DNA of 64,000 bases, taken from NCBI GenBank assembly GCA_031216915.1, contig CM062289.1, positions 17,648,520-17,712,519 on the forward strand, given 5' to 3'. The notes beneath the pieces were generated by a model. It was not told where the DNA came from, made no database searches, and saw nothing but the letters and a program-made list of their open reading frames with translations. The stretch comes from Pictodentalium vernedei (Eukaryota; Mollusca; Scaphopoda; Dentaliida; Dentaliidae). Shown here in pieces: positions 22,427 to 33,699 of this stretch (position 1 is its first letter; the number at the start of each line of letters is the position of its first letter). The position numbers and the translations under genes are program-made.

Positions 22427-22836
22427 CACATTTAGGACATCAGTAACAAATTTTCCAAATTTCAGTAATACCAGCTGTTCGTTACCAAAATAGAAATACA
22501 AATACAGGCTTGCCTGAATGGTTTATCATTTAGTTGTTTGAGGTATATTTTCTGCATTACCCATAAGGGTAATGCTGTGGTTCTGATGTTCTTCGCAGTG
22601 GCGTACCTAGGGTATGGCAGGTATGACACGTACCCTGGGTGCCACTTGAAGGATGGAAGGGAGGGGGGAGGGGGGCGTCACTGTGCAATTTCTATTAAAG
22701 CCATCCTCGAATAGTGAAAAAATAATTTTCTTCAGATGTATGATCTGTCTTTGATGAGTGAAAAGCACTAGGTTGGCCGGATTGTTAAACACTTGTATAA
22801 ATTATCTGGAAACATAGGGGCAACATGACCACATAG
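22427..22836. other. Non-coding; possible lone transposon end
   Basis: 'cagtggcgtacctaggg' at 22596 resembles a hAT-style terminal sequence, but no matching partner end was found nearby. G-rich 22660-22676. Confidence 0.35.
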
Positions 22837-23328
22837 GTAGTAGGAGATGTATGAAACGGCCCCGGTTGGATGGATCTCATGTTGGATCTCATGTGACGTC
22901 ATAGTCACGTGACCTGGTGGCGCCATGTTGTGTTGTCATGGTAACCCGCGTGAGCGGCCATCTTTTGACGTCATCTCCATAGTGATACATGGTGTGAGTG
23001 CGCATGCGCAGCGCGTGTTGTTAGGGTGATACGTGTTTCCGTAGGCCATTTTGTATACTGGAGGCTGCCATCTTGGTTTCTATGGTAGCACGGGGTTATT
23101 ATGTGACCCAATGGCTTCTAACAAAGACAGGTGTATGTTCGGAGGGTGTGTTCCTTTGTAGAAGAGTAATTTCCCGATTCGCGGAATTACCACAAACAAC
23201 TCGACAAGTTTTCACGCGAGTTACCATGACAACACAACATGGCGCCACCAGGTCACGTGACTTTGACGTCACATGAGATCCAGCATGAATCCATCCAACC
23301 GGGGCCGTTTCATACATCTCCTACTACT
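22837..23328. mobile_element. 492-bp element with about 100-bp terminal inverted repeats
   Basis: Left arm 'gtagtaggagatgtatgaaa', 'cggccccggttggatg' and 'gtcacgtgacctggtggcgc' recurs inverted at the right end. The interior has 'catgcgcagcgcgtgttg' and other CpG-rich motifs. Too short to encode a transposase, so non-autonomous. Diverged pieces lie at 10085 and 12461. No clear target duplication seen. Confidence 0.75.
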
Positions 23329-24116
23329 CACATACCTCATAGAACCACTGTTGAGGCTCAGTATTGGCTGGCAGTAAGACGATTCTCCTGCACAAACTAG
23401 GGAGGTTGTGTTGCTTTTTTGCCTTCTCTGTTTTTACTACGCCAGTCATGCTTTTTTACGTTTCAACGGAATTTCCACCTGGATAAATATCAATAACTAA
23501 CGCGCGATCTCGCCGAAGCGTGATCGCACGTTAGTTGTAGCTATTTATTTTGGAGGAAATACTTTTAAGATGGAAACATCATGCCGTTCTATTCTTGTGG
23601 ATATGCCATAGACGCTATTTTCTGCAGATACGTCGCTGGTTCTTTGTCTATATCCAAGTTCATAATTTCCTTTGAGTATCATTATTGAGAGAAGGGGTGG
23701 GGGTGGTGAAACGAAGGTACGTTTGCAGTCGAGGTAGTCTATGGTTTGTAGAAACATAGAGTATGACAGTCACGTGATGCTTTTTATGGACCTCTATTCA
23801 ATTAACGTGTGAACCTCCCGTGGATTCCTACATAATATGTGGAGGAGGAATGGTGCTTGTCCAAACTTGTGGACTAGAAGAAAGAAAAATACTCTGTTTG
23901 TCCAACTTGTCATAGAACTGACGTGTCCTCAGGTGTGTGCACTAGTGTCATACTCGACAGGTATCGCATATTTTGGAAGGTAAAATAAACGCCAGTTGCA
24001 GGGATGTGGCTAGAGGGTTTCAGCGGGAGGGGGGGGGGGGGGGAGTGCCACCGGTGTAAATTCCAACTGTGAGTGGATTCGATAGGTGGTTGCACTGCAG
24101 CGCTGGGTGATATCTT
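23329..24116. other. Non-coding; short hairpin near 23490
   Basis: 'aactaacgcgcgatctcg' pairs with 'cgtgatcgcacgttagtt'. A G-run lies at about 24030-24043. No gene. Confidence 0.5.
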
Positions 24117-24305
24117 TTAACCCTTTACCCAACGAACTGCCCGCATCCGCCCGCGTAATATGCAAATACTGCTGATGAAAAAATATCTTTTTTTCGAAAA
24201 ATTTCAACAAAACCATATCATGTTACCCCTCTTTGGAACGAGCTCGTCGAGCTCGTTCCAAAGAGGTGTCACATGATATGGTTTTGTTGATATGTTTATG
24301 AACCC
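24117..24305 (+). mobile_element. Palindromic TTAA element, arm type B, right end lost
   Basis: TTAA 24117, 'ccctttacccaacgaact', 'gcatccgcccgcgtaat', core 'gaacgagctcgtcgagctcg', arm 'atatggttttgttga'. The right terminus is absent. Confidence 0.75.
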
Positions 24306-25589
24306 TTCTGAAAATTTTCACTATTCCTGAAACGGAAAAAGCATCATTTATAATGTGTCTGGGTCAGAAAATTTACCGTATTGATGTTAGACTCGAAATT
24401 TTGAGGCCATGTCAATTTTAGAGTAGGAAATTTGACACTCAAGTTTCCAGATGGAAATAAAAGATCAAAATTTCTCATCATCAGTTGGAATTTTAATATT
24501 TTTCATGAACAATGTTAATTTATTGAATTTCCAACTATTTGATTTTTGACCTCGGAATTTCCAACTATTGAAAAATATACTCCTAGCTGGGGGTGGGCTT
24601 TGGGTGGGGTGGGGGTGAGACCCCCCCCCCCCCCGCTGTCGCCACATCCCTGCATCCAAATAGAGGTCTATAAGACTTCATAATGACAAATAACGAGGGG
24701 ATGGAACAAAGGTCTACTTGCAGGTAGGTGTGTAATTCAATGGTATGTTATCAAATACGAGAGTGAGATTGCCCCCCCCCCCAGTTTGTATTGTGGTAAC
24801 ATGACTACTGTATCACTATCATGTGTATGTGGGGAGTGTCAGTATCACTATCGTCGGTGTGGGTAGTGAAAGCTCACTCGCTCTTCAGTGTGCCTCGACC
24901 CGAAGGAGCGCCCCAAAATGAGATAACAATTGAGAAGGGGGGGGGGGGGGGGGGGGGTAGGAGTGTAGCCGAGCCGAGGATAGGATTCATTTTAGGGTAA
25001 ACATCGTATAGGAGCGACCAGGGATCAAAATAAGCGGTATCGCATCGCATTTCGCTATGCAAAATTAAGAAATCATTAAATATGCATAGCGAAATGCGAT
25101 GTATGTTCTCAACTTCTATATCACGGTGGACAATGGCCATTAATCCTAACTAGTAACTGTTTGTCTGGTAGAAATGGGATAGCTCAATGGCAAATCAGCA
25201 GTTCATGGACCACCAGGTAGAATACTGCCGATTTGCCTCCAAGTACTCAAGTATCCACTCGAGTAAAAAAATAAATTGTGGATAAATGCCCACTCACATT
25301 ATGGCATAGACAGAGTACCAAATCAGTATGCCTGTAACGTATTTTTTTCAGGTAGGCCTACCACTAATATACTTGTAACTGAGTGTCAAATGCTTTCTAG
25401 GGAACAAAAACACTCATTATTCTACATTGAATTTGAAACATAAAAATGCTACAAAATTTTCAAAAAATGCTATACATTTTTTGACAATGTATAGCATTTC
25501 GCTATGCAAATAAAACAAGAGCTCACGTATCGCTGAAGCAATACAATGTCCCCTACCGGACTAATGAGCATTAATAATTATACAAATGT
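24306..25589. other. Non-coding; homopolymers and small hairpins
   Basis: C-run near 24619, G-run near 24938-24957, and hairpins made of 'gcatagcgaaatgcgatg' at 25040-25102. No gene. Confidence 0.5.
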
Positions 25590-25790
25590 TATAACCTAGA
25601 TGTGATCAGTATGAATTCTGTTGAAGAGTTTCCAAAGAAAGTCCACAAAACTAATATTTTGGCGCTTTTCCATATTTCCAAGGGCCATAACTCACACAAG
25701 AATAATGCAATCAGCATGAAACTCAAACTTAATCTGTAAGTCATCGTTCTATAGGGCGATTTATTCATAAAAAAATAAATCATTTTATAT
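25590..25790 (+). repeat. Single copy of the 37690-38500 tandem unit
   Basis: 'ttggcgcttttccatatttc', 'ccataactcacacaagaat' and 'ctgtaagtcatcgttctata' match the array at 37690-38500. Confidence 0.8.
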
Positions 25791-25848
25791 CAGGATCACA
25801 AAATCGTCAGGTCCTGTTTGCGGTGGCCGTTTTCTGTTAGGGCGTTTG

Positions 25849-26010
25849 TAGCGGGGGAGGAATTCGTCACATACAGGTGAATTGTGCACTTGGTGATACC
25901 TTCTTGAAATTTGGCACACTGTTAGTGTAGGCTATGAGGTTCTCAAAAACGATCGGCTACAAGTTGACACCGACCGGTGGCGACCAGTAGCGGCACAATC
26001 CAAAATGGCC
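25849..26010 (+). repeat. Left terminal inverted repeat of the Academ-like element
   Basis: Imperfect inverted match to 32240-32406, with the outer 18 bp best conserved. Confidence 0.8.
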
Positions 26011-26133
26011 GCCAGCGGCTGAAGGGAACCTCCTTTTCGACGGTCTACCGACTATACATCCGATTGTAAGGGCGCGAAAGTGAACTCTGATCCACGCACG
26101 TGTTGGAAACAGACGTGGGAGATGATGTAGAAT

Positions 26134-26255
26134 AAAACGAGATTCTCTATACGGACGCATCAATTTCTTGGAACTTGAAAAGAGCGTTGTTTCTCCGGGA
26201 TCAGCGTCATTCAGGCAAACCTGAATGACGCTGATCCCGGAGAAACAACGCTCTT
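26134..26255. repeat. Inverted copy of transposase 5' coding DNA plus a perfect hairpin
   Basis: 26134-26175 is the exact reverse complement (42 nt) of 26441-26482 inside the coding region. 26180-26255 is a perfect hairpin with 36-bp arms ('gagcgttgtttctccgggat' ...) and a CAAA loop. Together the 5' leader can fold back on the coding start. The pattern suggests template switching or a fold-back duplication. Confidence 0.88.
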
Positions 26256-26371
26256 TATGAAGCAGTCTCTTTGCCATACAATCTCTTGTTTGGCGTAATT
26301 CCGCAAGCAATTCTGATTTGTCTGTCGAAATTAATTCGAGAACGCGATTGTTCACAAAAATCATTCACAGA

Positions 26372-29300
26372 ATGAGTGAGAATCCTCTTCGTGTACGGAC
26401 TAGTACTGACTGGGAACGTTGTTGCTTTTGCCAGCAAGACAGTTCCAAGAAATTGATGCGTCCGTATAGAGAATCTCGTTTTCATGACGCCTATAAAGCT
26501 ATTGAGGAAGACATAACGCGCTTCCTAGATAATGGCGTTGAGCTTCCATATAATTTGACCATTGATTGTTTGATGAGAGAGAGTGATGAGTGTATGTCGA
26601 TGTCACTGTTGACGAATAAGGCAATATATCATAAGACATGCCGTGACAGTATTCGGACTCACATCGTACAGCGCGTGCTACACAAGCGAGAGCGAAATGA
26701 GGCAGTGGCATCCTGCTCCACGCTGAGTCCTAAAAGAACACGGACAAGTTTTGAATCTGGCTGTGACAGGAAACTGCCCCAGTGTGTTTATTGTCACAAA
26801 CGCGAAGGTGACAGCAGTGAGCCTATTTGCAGATCAATGTCTGATAACAATAAACTCAAAATTATGGCAAAGGAAGCCGAGAACTGGGTTGTTTTTTCTC
26901 GGGTCAATGCAGCATTTGATTCCGCTGCTAGTGATCTTTACTATCACAAAACCTGTTATTGTAAGCTTGCCAATGAAGCACGAGCGGCTAAATCTAAAAA
27001 GTCGAAGAACGCCGAACATTCCGCGTCAGGCCTGCCCTATGACCCTCTCGTTATGGCAGAGCTCATAACATTTGTTGAACACAACGATTCCGCGATGAAG
27101 CTTGTCGATCTCAAGAATCTGTACAGTCGGAGGTTGAAGCAAGTCGGTTCTGATTGGCTTAGTGAAGAAATACATTCCACTCGATTCAAAGAACATTTGT
27201 TGCAGAAATTGGGCGATGGCTGGGACGCCTTCACACAGGGTAGAGATGTGTTTATTTCAAGTAGGTTTCGAGTTGGCTCCTTGTTGTCCGAATCTTTAAC
27301 TCGTATAGTGTCTGAGGAAGAGGCAAAAAAGATAGTTGATGTGGGTCTTCTTCTGCGTAAACACATACTCATATCTCAAGCTCCTTTCACGGGATCATTT
27401 TCATCTTATTGCTTGAGCGAGCCTGTACCCAACTCACTCCTGACTCTTCTTAGAGTTCTACTTGAGGGCACATGTAGTATACAGAACTTAGGCGATGATG
27501 AGACTGTTAATGCCAAGACTCGAGTGGCTTGTACTATTTCACAGATGTTGATCAGCAATTCAGCGAAACGCTCCGAACATGCACAAAATGTTCACCAGAG
27601 ACGTGACAGAGAAACTCCAATGCCTCTTTATGTGGGTTTGAAGTTGCATGCCCATGATCGTATGAAAAATCTTATCAGAGATTTTCATCAAATGGGACTC
27701 TCTGTCTCTTATGATCGCGTAATGGATGTTCGCAGGAGTTTCGCGAGAGCTGTTTCACTGCGGTTCAAGAACGAAGGTGTTGTAGTCCCAGCTAACTGCA
27801 AACGTAATGTTTTCTCGATAGGAACCACTGATAACATTGATGTATCTGGTAGATCTGATATGCATGGTACGTCCATCACACTCATTGGTCAACTGAGCAG
27901 GGACAATGTGGGTACTGATCCCCCACCACTGAGTTTAGATGTTCCAGAAGACACACAAATTGAACTCCCAGACGACTATGCATTTGTTCCTTTCGTTGAA
28001 GACTTTGGTGGGGACATCAGGCTTGAATCTCCAGATGAATGTAATGTACGGCCCAATGAATATGCAGATTTGAACGTGGGAGAGAATGACTGGTTGTCTC
28101 ATGTGTCACAGATCAGCAATAAAGGGAAGGTTGATGGCAGCTGGCAGCTTGATGAAGTCCCTGTGACCTTTTCAGGCTTCTTTTCAAAACATGAAGATCA
28201 AGACAATGTCAAACCTCGTGCAGTTATTGGGGTATTCCCTGTTTTCAGTGAGCAGAAAGCGGACTCACTCAGTATGCAGAAGCATGCTATGTATGTGGTC
28301 AGGGAAGCTACTGCTTTCGTAAACCCCGGCCAGATACCTGTCATTGAAGGTGACTGTCCGTTGTATGCCAGGCAGAAAAAATGTCAATGGCTGTTCCCAG
28401 AGGAGATAGGTGAGGATCGAATGGTGTGTATGATTGGATTCCTGCATCTTGAAATGTGCACCCAAGAAGCTGGTGGTAAGCTTATGGGTGGTTCTGGTTG
28501 GGAGCGAATGTTTCACCTCGCAAAGATATTCACACCCGGTGTAGCATCATCCCTACTTGGTGGGAAACATGTCAAGAGGACGCGACAGGCATATCTTCTC
28601 ACTCTAGCTTGGCTTGAGATCCTCAGAAAGAATGCTTATGAGATTTACTGTCAGCAGACTGGGCCCCATGAGTCATTTGAAATGTGGGAACAGAGGATTC
28701 TTTCACAATCTCCAACTGCGCGCTATTGGGGTGAAATCGTTCGGAACTTTCTCTTGACAAGCTGTCAATTCGTTCGGAACCAACGAATCGGTAACTGGCC
28801 TGGTACACTGTGTTCTATCGATGAGTTGTGCAGTTACTTTTTTGCCCTAGGACATACAAATTATTGTCGGTGGGTCCCCGTATTTCTGAGAGACATGTCT
28901 CAGCTACCCAGGCGGCATCCTTCAATCCACAACAAATTCATGGAAGGCCATTTTGTGGTCCAGCGTAGTGAGAGGAAGTTCAGTATGATGGGTTTAGATC
29001 AGAGCCAAGAACATAGTATCCAACTACTCAAAGAAGACAGTGGTCCAAAAGGTCTCTATGGCCAGGCTGAAGAGAAAGTCGTTATTGAGCTTTCAAGGTC
29101 AGAAGTTCTGCGTGTTATAGATGAGTATGAATATGCAAGTTTCCACACAACATCATCAGATAACACGGAACACCCGGAAAGTTCGGTATCAGAGCAGAAA
29201 AAATTTCTGAATCAATTGAAATCTCTCCTCGATCTGGTGAATCAGGGACTCATTATCAACCCTTATGATGAAACTAGTGGTCAGCTGGTGACATTAGATA

Positions 29301-30976
29301 CTGGTGAATATATGGACCCCGAAGTTAGTAAGAGTTTACGGTCATTACCCGAAAGGGGCAAGCATTTATATTCCACTTTCTTGAAGGAAAGGCTTGTGGA
29401 ATGCACCGTACCCCTGAATGATGTTATTCCCAAGGCAAATATATATACCTTCCTTAACCCACCCCCAGCCAACCTGGACAAAGGCCGAGACAAACTCATG
29501 TCAAGTAAAGCAACTGCCGCAATAGTTACCCAGATGTTCGTTTCACTGCAAGCCCGGCCTGATTCAAACATGGATGAGTTTTTCATGCACGAGAATGCAC
29601 GTGATCCGCCAGCATTATCCGATAGAGGTAAGCTACGGAGTGGGACAAAATCTCAAATTCTCAATTGTTTACCAGCTATTCCTGCACAAGGGAAGAATTC
29701 AGCAGCTAGACAAGCTTCAGTTGTCATCTTGGATATGCCTGCTGTAGTCCATGTAATCAAACCACAGAAAGCGGATCTGTTTGGAGAATATGCTCGATTG
29801 CAATTATTGCCATACATCGAATCTCTGATTAACACGAACACCACAAGGGTTGATGCGATCTATGACTGTTACCCCGAAGGCAGTTTGAAGAATCAGACGC
29901 GAGCAAAACGCCTCGGTGAGACAGCAGTTAGGTTGATACGGGTGTCCGAGAACGTCCCTTTACCTAAAGGGAAGAATTGGCAGGCATTCTTGAAAGTTAG
30001 TGAGAATAAAGACGAATTTTTCAAGTTCCTGTCTGCTGAACTGCTGAAATTAACATCAACATCCGAGTACCAGTTGTTAACGACATCAGGAGAATATGTA
30101 CTATGCAATAAGGATGTTAGCTTATGTGACATATCTCCATCGAACCACGAGGAAGCAGACACGCGCATGATGCTTCATCTCAACCATGCAGTCTCACAAG
30201 GTCACAAAATAGCTTTTCTTCGCACGGTTGATTCTGATGTCGTCATTCTGTCTTTGCACCATTTCGCAACATTCCGTGACCTTGGACTCAGTGAGCTGTG
30301 GATTGGGTTTGGAATTGGAAAGGCATATAAAGATATGCCAATTCATGAGATAGCTTCACAACTTGGACCTGATTACTGTAAGGCCCTGACTTTCTTCCAC
30401 GCCTTCACAGGTTGTGATGTAACATCCAGCATGCTCGGCATTGGGAAGAAGACAGGATGGAATGCATGGATGAATTTTCCCGCATCAACTGAAATGATGA
30501 TAGAATTGACTGAGAATCCGCAAGTCTTTTCAGAGGATTCCCCTCATATGCAGCATATCGAAAAACTCACCATACAGATGTACAGTAACAGTTGTGTCAG
30601 TACACGTGTCAATGATGCGAGACGGCATATGTTCACACATGGCCTTAAGTCTATGGAAAACATCCCGCCCACCAAAGCAGCTCTGTATCAACATGTAAAA
30701 AGGGTAATTCTTGTGTCATCTTTCATTTGGCATCGTGCTCTGCAGAAACACTTATGTGTGCCAGACCCATCACAGTACGGATGGGAGTGGAATCCACGTC
30801 TCAATATTCTGGTCCCATTTTGGACTCACCTAGGAGACGCAAGTGCTGCATGTGCACTGATGCTCCACTGTAGTTGTGCCAAGGCCTGCAAGGGCAATTG
30901 CAAATGCTTGAAAGCTGGATTAAGGTGCACACCTTTGTGTAAGTGTGAAGGTGGCTGTTGTAACAATATTGAGTAG
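26372..30976 (+). CDS. Academ-like transposase with FEN/XPG-like nuclease region
   Basis: An intact 1534-codon frame starts at ATG 26372; the open frame reaches further upstream but without ATG. N-terminal Cys/His pairs ('CCFCQQ' near 26420, 'CVYCHK' near 26779, 'YHKTCYC' near 26940) suggest DNA-binding zinc modules. 'TTDNID' (27825) followed by 'MHGTS' may hold a catalytic Asp. Near the C-terminus, 'HEEADTRMM' (30146), 'VDSDVVIL' (30227), 'FTGCDVTSSMLGIGKKTGW' (30400-30456) reproduce the order of acidic motifs and the helix-hairpin GIGKK of FEN1/XPG nucleases. The last 35 residues hold about 11 Cys (C-x-C pairs), like the Cys-rich tails of such transposases. Probable role: cutting and joining element ends in the nucleus. 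The frame is unbroken, so it may be recent or active. The family name is inferred. Confidence 0.8.
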   Translation: MSENPLRVRTSTDWERCCFCQQDSSKKLMRPYRESRFHDAYKAIEEDITRFLDNGVELPYNLTIDCLMRESDECMSMSLLTNKAIYHKTCRDSIRTHIVQRVLHKRERNEAVASCSTLSPKRTRTSFESGCDRKLPQCVYCHKREGDSSEPICRSMSDNNKLKIMAKEAENWVVFSRVNAAFDSAASDLYYHKTCYCKLANEARAAKSKKSKNAEHSASGLPYDPLVMAELITFVEHNDSAMKLVDLKNLYSRRLKQVGSDWLSEEIHSTRFKEHLLQKLGDGWDAFTQGRDVFISSRFRVGSLLSESLTRIVSEEEAKKIVDVGLLLRKHILISQAPFTGSFSSYCLSEPVPNSLLTLLRVLLEGTCSIQNLGDDETVNAKTRVACTISQMLISNSAKRSEHAQNVHQRRDRETPMPLYVGLKLHAHDRMKNLIRDFHQMGLSVSYDRVMDVRRSFARAVSLRFKNEGVVVPANCKRNVFSIGTTDNIDVSGRSDMHGTSITLIGQLSRDNVGTDPPPLSLDVPEDTQIELPDDYAFVPFVEDFGGDIRLESPDECNVRPNEYADLNVGENDWLSHVSQISNKGKVDGSWQLDEVPVTFSGFFSKHEDQDNVKPRAVIGVFPVFSEQKADSLSMQKHAMYVVREATAFVNPGQIPVIEGDCPLYARQKKCQWLFPEEIGEDRMVCMIGFLHLEMCTQEAGGKLMGGSGWERMFHLAKIFTPGVASSLLGGKHVKRTRQAYLLTLAWLEILRKNAYEIYCQQTGPHESFEMWEQRILSQSPTARYWGEIVRNFLLTSCQFVRNQRIGNWPGTLCSIDELCSYFFALGHTNYCRWVPVFLRDMSQLPRRHPSIHNKFMEGHFVVQRSERKFSMMGLDQSQEHSIQLLKEDSGPKGLYGQAEEKVVIELSRSEVLRVIDEYEYASFHTTSSDNTEHPESSVSEQKKFLNQLKSLLDLVNQGLIINPYDETSGQLVTLDTGEYMDPEVSKSLRSLPERGKHLYSTFLKERLVECTVPLNDVIPKANIYTFLNPPPANLDKGRDKLMSSKATAAIVTQMFVSLQARPDSNMDEFFMHENARDPPALSDRGKLRSGTKSQILNCLPAIPAQGKNSAARQASVVILDMPAVVHVIKPQKADLFGEYARLQLLPYIESLINTNTTRVDAIYDCYPEGSLKNQTRAKRLGETAVRLIRVSENVPLPKGKNWQAFLKVSENKDEFFKFLSAELLKLTSTSEYQLLTTSGEYVLCNKDVSLCDISPSNHEEADTRMMLHLNHAVSQGHKIAFLRTVDSDVVILSLHHFATFRDLGLSELWIGFGIGKAYKDMPIHEIASQLGPDYCKALTFFHAFTGCDVTSSMLGIGKKTGWNAWMNFPASTEMMIELTENPQVFSEDSPHMQHIEKLTIQMYSNSCVSTRVNDARRHMFTHGLKSMENIPPTKAALYQHVKRVILVSSFIWHRALQKHLCVPDPSQYGWEWNPRLNILVPFWTHLGDASAACALMLHCSCAKACKGNCKCLKAGLRCTPLCKCEGGCCNNIE

Positions 30977-32239
30977 TATACTGTCATGTTAGGACCAGTC
31001 ATCTCCTATTCTGGTATTTTTTTTTCCATTTTCGGCCAGTTAACACATGTCATGTTTCTAGTTGAGTTGATTTTGCTAACAAATGTTCATCCCATGTGGC
31101 TTGCTACATTGTCCGGGGTATAGGAATACAGTTTTAGATTTCGGAAAATAGTCTGTTATTTACTGCACAAGACGGTGTTAATTCATGCATAGCATGATAC
31201 AATATCCCCAACTATTTTGCCTCTGTACAACAGTTGATACCTTCGTTCACCCGTGTGTTCATCTATGGTATCCTTGTCTTTCTCTGGCCATAGGCCACAT
31301 GTGACTAGTCAGTTCCTACTCCATAGCAAATCAACTTGGAAATCCTTCATCTTGTAGCGCACTCATGTCTCAATGAATCCATACCTGAGTTGATCTAATA
31401 AATCTAACGTAAGGTATCAAATTGCCATACCGGATCATATTTCGATAAGTTATTCGCTAAAACATTTCGACCACTCATCGACATCAAAGGTCATGTTTTG
31501 GCTCCCAGTGGTGGCTATATCTCTATATCCCTGGTAAAGTAGCATACCATGAGGGATGGGCATTAAGTGTCGGCAACATTAATCCTGACTTGGAACACAC
31601 CACATCTTAACTGGCCGAAAATGAAGAATACTACTTGTAGTCAAAAAATATTCCTGTACCTCGAATGACTGCAAACATACACTCACCCCTTCTAGTCCCA
31701 TTTTGCCAATGTTCTATACTGGCAAGATAACATTGTATAATTAACAACGGGAACTAATGCATCCCGAGTTCATTCCAGCACTGCCCTTGCTGGCAGACGT
31801 GTCGCTATGGTGTTGAGATTGAACCAGAACTCCTCTAGAAATTTGATAGTTTTATTTTCTTAGAAAATAAATCTATCGAAAATGCCGGAAGTTGAGAATA
31901 GACTGTCACTTTAATTGGATTATCAAATGTCCAAGTATCCCCACTGCTGCATACTATCGAGTACCCTTGTTCATGTGTTGACAGGAATCTCTCATACCAT
32001 GTTCATTTGACCATTGCATTCCCGAGAAACATTCAACACTAATTTATCTACGGACGGACGATCATACTGACAGTCAGACACACAGACGCACACATCGACG
32101 GAAATTCTGATCCCATTATCCATTAATCTTCCCCCCAACTTGTTCCAAGGGCTTCACTCCATCATTCACATCAATTACAGCACATGTATGGTGTTAGGTT
32201 TGGAGCTTCAGTTGTGCGATCGGCGAAAATAGCTTTTTT
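30977..32239. other. 3' non-coding part of the Academ-like element
   Basis: No open frame of note. A short palindrome 'gatagttttattttctta' / 'aaaataaatctatc' lies at about 31845-31878. Probably 3' UTR plus subterminal sequence. Confidence 0.55.
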
Positions 32240-32406
32240 TCGATCCGCTTGGCGGCCATTTTGGATTTCGCTGCTAGTGGTGGCTAGAGGATGGTGCCAA
32301 CTTGTAGCCGATCGATTTTGAAATCTCTGATGCCTACCCTTACATCATGCCAAATTTCAGGAAGGTATCACCAAGTGCACAATTCTAGCGAATTCCTCCC
32401 CCGCTA
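32240..32406 (-). repeat. Right terminal inverted repeat of the Academ-like element
   Basis: Inverted partner of 25849-26010, ending cctcccccgcta before TTTG. Confidence 0.8.
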
Positions 32407-32549
32407 TTTGATGGTAATCAATAAGAGATAATTTCTCTTATCTCCCTTTGCTCTGTTTTGAGCGCTGTTTCAACTGGGTCAGATTATTGATTGATACATG
32501 TTGCATTGTAGTCGATTTTTGAAAGTTGTCAAAAGTTTAAAGTAAAATA

Positions 32550-33699
32550 ATGCCACCAAGGGCGAAAAAGAAGCAAACCAGTTCTGCCACACACGCTGTG
32601 AGACGTACGAGGAGTGGTCGTGTCTCCAAATCGGCTTATGCCCGGCCAGTTTCAACTTCAAGCAAGGCAAAAGGTCAACAACAGCAAACTCAGAATGGCA
32701 CACAACGCCTGACACATCCGTCTACGGGCTCAACACATTCAGTGACAAGTTCGGCACAGTTGGTATCTGACGAGCCAAGTACAGTGGGTAATGCCACTGC
32801 AGCTGCACCTGTTTCTGTGCAGTTTTCTCCGCCTCAAGGAGGCAATATGATTGACGGTAATGACAACTCTGCTTTAATTATTGGCGAGAATTTATCCCAG
32901 TTGTGGGACCCTCATGCATCTCAAATTACGTCTTCGTCCTCTCGTCCGTCCGCTCTGAATCTTCAAACTCTGGGCTTACCTGAATCTTTGGGTACAAGGC
33001 CCGTGGGGGGCTTGTCTGTGCTGAGCTTGCCTGATGATGATATGGCAGCCCATGTACCCCATTCGGTGAAGCAAAAAATTTGGGCTAATCAATACATCAA
33101 TTTAGCCATGATCTTGAAGGGTTCTACAGGTGCTGACATCTCTGAGAGTGGCAACACTTTAATTTTGAATGACCAGGGTGCATTAGAAGTTAAGCCAAAT
33201 CAAAGCAAAGAAAAAATCCTGTCCATTGAAAAATGGACGGATGCTTTTTTAATTTTTATTTACATTTATGTGCAGCAAGCAAAACCCTGATAAAATTTTT
33301 GATTTGCTTAAATATATTCAGATCATTCGAGATGCATCAGCCCGTTTCGTTGAATTTGCTTGGAGAAGTTATGATGAGCAATTCCGCATGCGTCAGTCAG
33401 TCAGTCTGCAACCCTGGAGTGTTATAGTACCTAACTTGTGGCTCCAGTTGATGATCCCTAAACCGCACACTTCTACACCAGGTCGATTTGGTTTGGGTTC
33501 TGGGACATTCTCAAATGCAGCCCCCAAGAAGGGGCAAGGCATCTGCTTTGCTTTTAATCGGACTGGAGGCTGCAAGTGGGATCATTGTCGTTTCGCGCAT
33601 GTTTGCCAGAAATGTGGAAAACCCCATTCTCAGGTCGACTGCCAGATGAGCTCCTTTCGTCGAACATTCAAGACCAGTCAAAGACAGCAAAAAATTTAG
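32550..33699 (+). pseudogene. DIRS/Ngaro gag-like protein with a frame break
   Basis: Starts at ATG 32550 with a basic N-terminus ('MPPRAKKKQ', 'RRTRSGRVSK') and a Ser/Thr/Gln-rich linker. The first frame ends at 33288 shortly after 'SIEKWTDAFL'. The second frame, open from about 33268 to 33699, carries 'YDEQFRMRQ', a pattern conserved in DIRS-type gag, and a CCCH-type plus CxxC zinc region 'CFAFNRTGGCKWDHCRFAH'. The +1 break is around 33270-33290, inside an A/T-rich stretch. It could be a disabling indel, a sequencing indel or, less likely, programmed shifting. Confidence 0.7.

Larger units (their letters stand above)
25849..32406 (+). mobile_element. Academ-like DNA transposon, apparently complete
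   Basis: Ends tagcgggggaggaattcg (25849) and the inverted cgaattcctcccccgcta (to 32406). Outside lie TTTG (25845-25848) and TTTG (32407-32410), a plausible 4-bp target duplication. The inverted similarity extends about 160 bp inward ('tgtgcacttggtgatacctt', 'gatcggctacaagttg', 'aaaatggccgcc'). The single large gene inside has a FEN/XPG-like nuclease region and a Cys-rich tail, which with a short target duplication fits what I know of the Academ superfamily. The superfamily name is inference; the TIRs and the protein are read directly. Confidence 0.75.

Noticed and set aside
25957..26364. 135-codon minus-strand frame at the Academ-like left end
   Set aside because: Partly the inverted duplicate of transposase coding DNA and TIR; no independent support.
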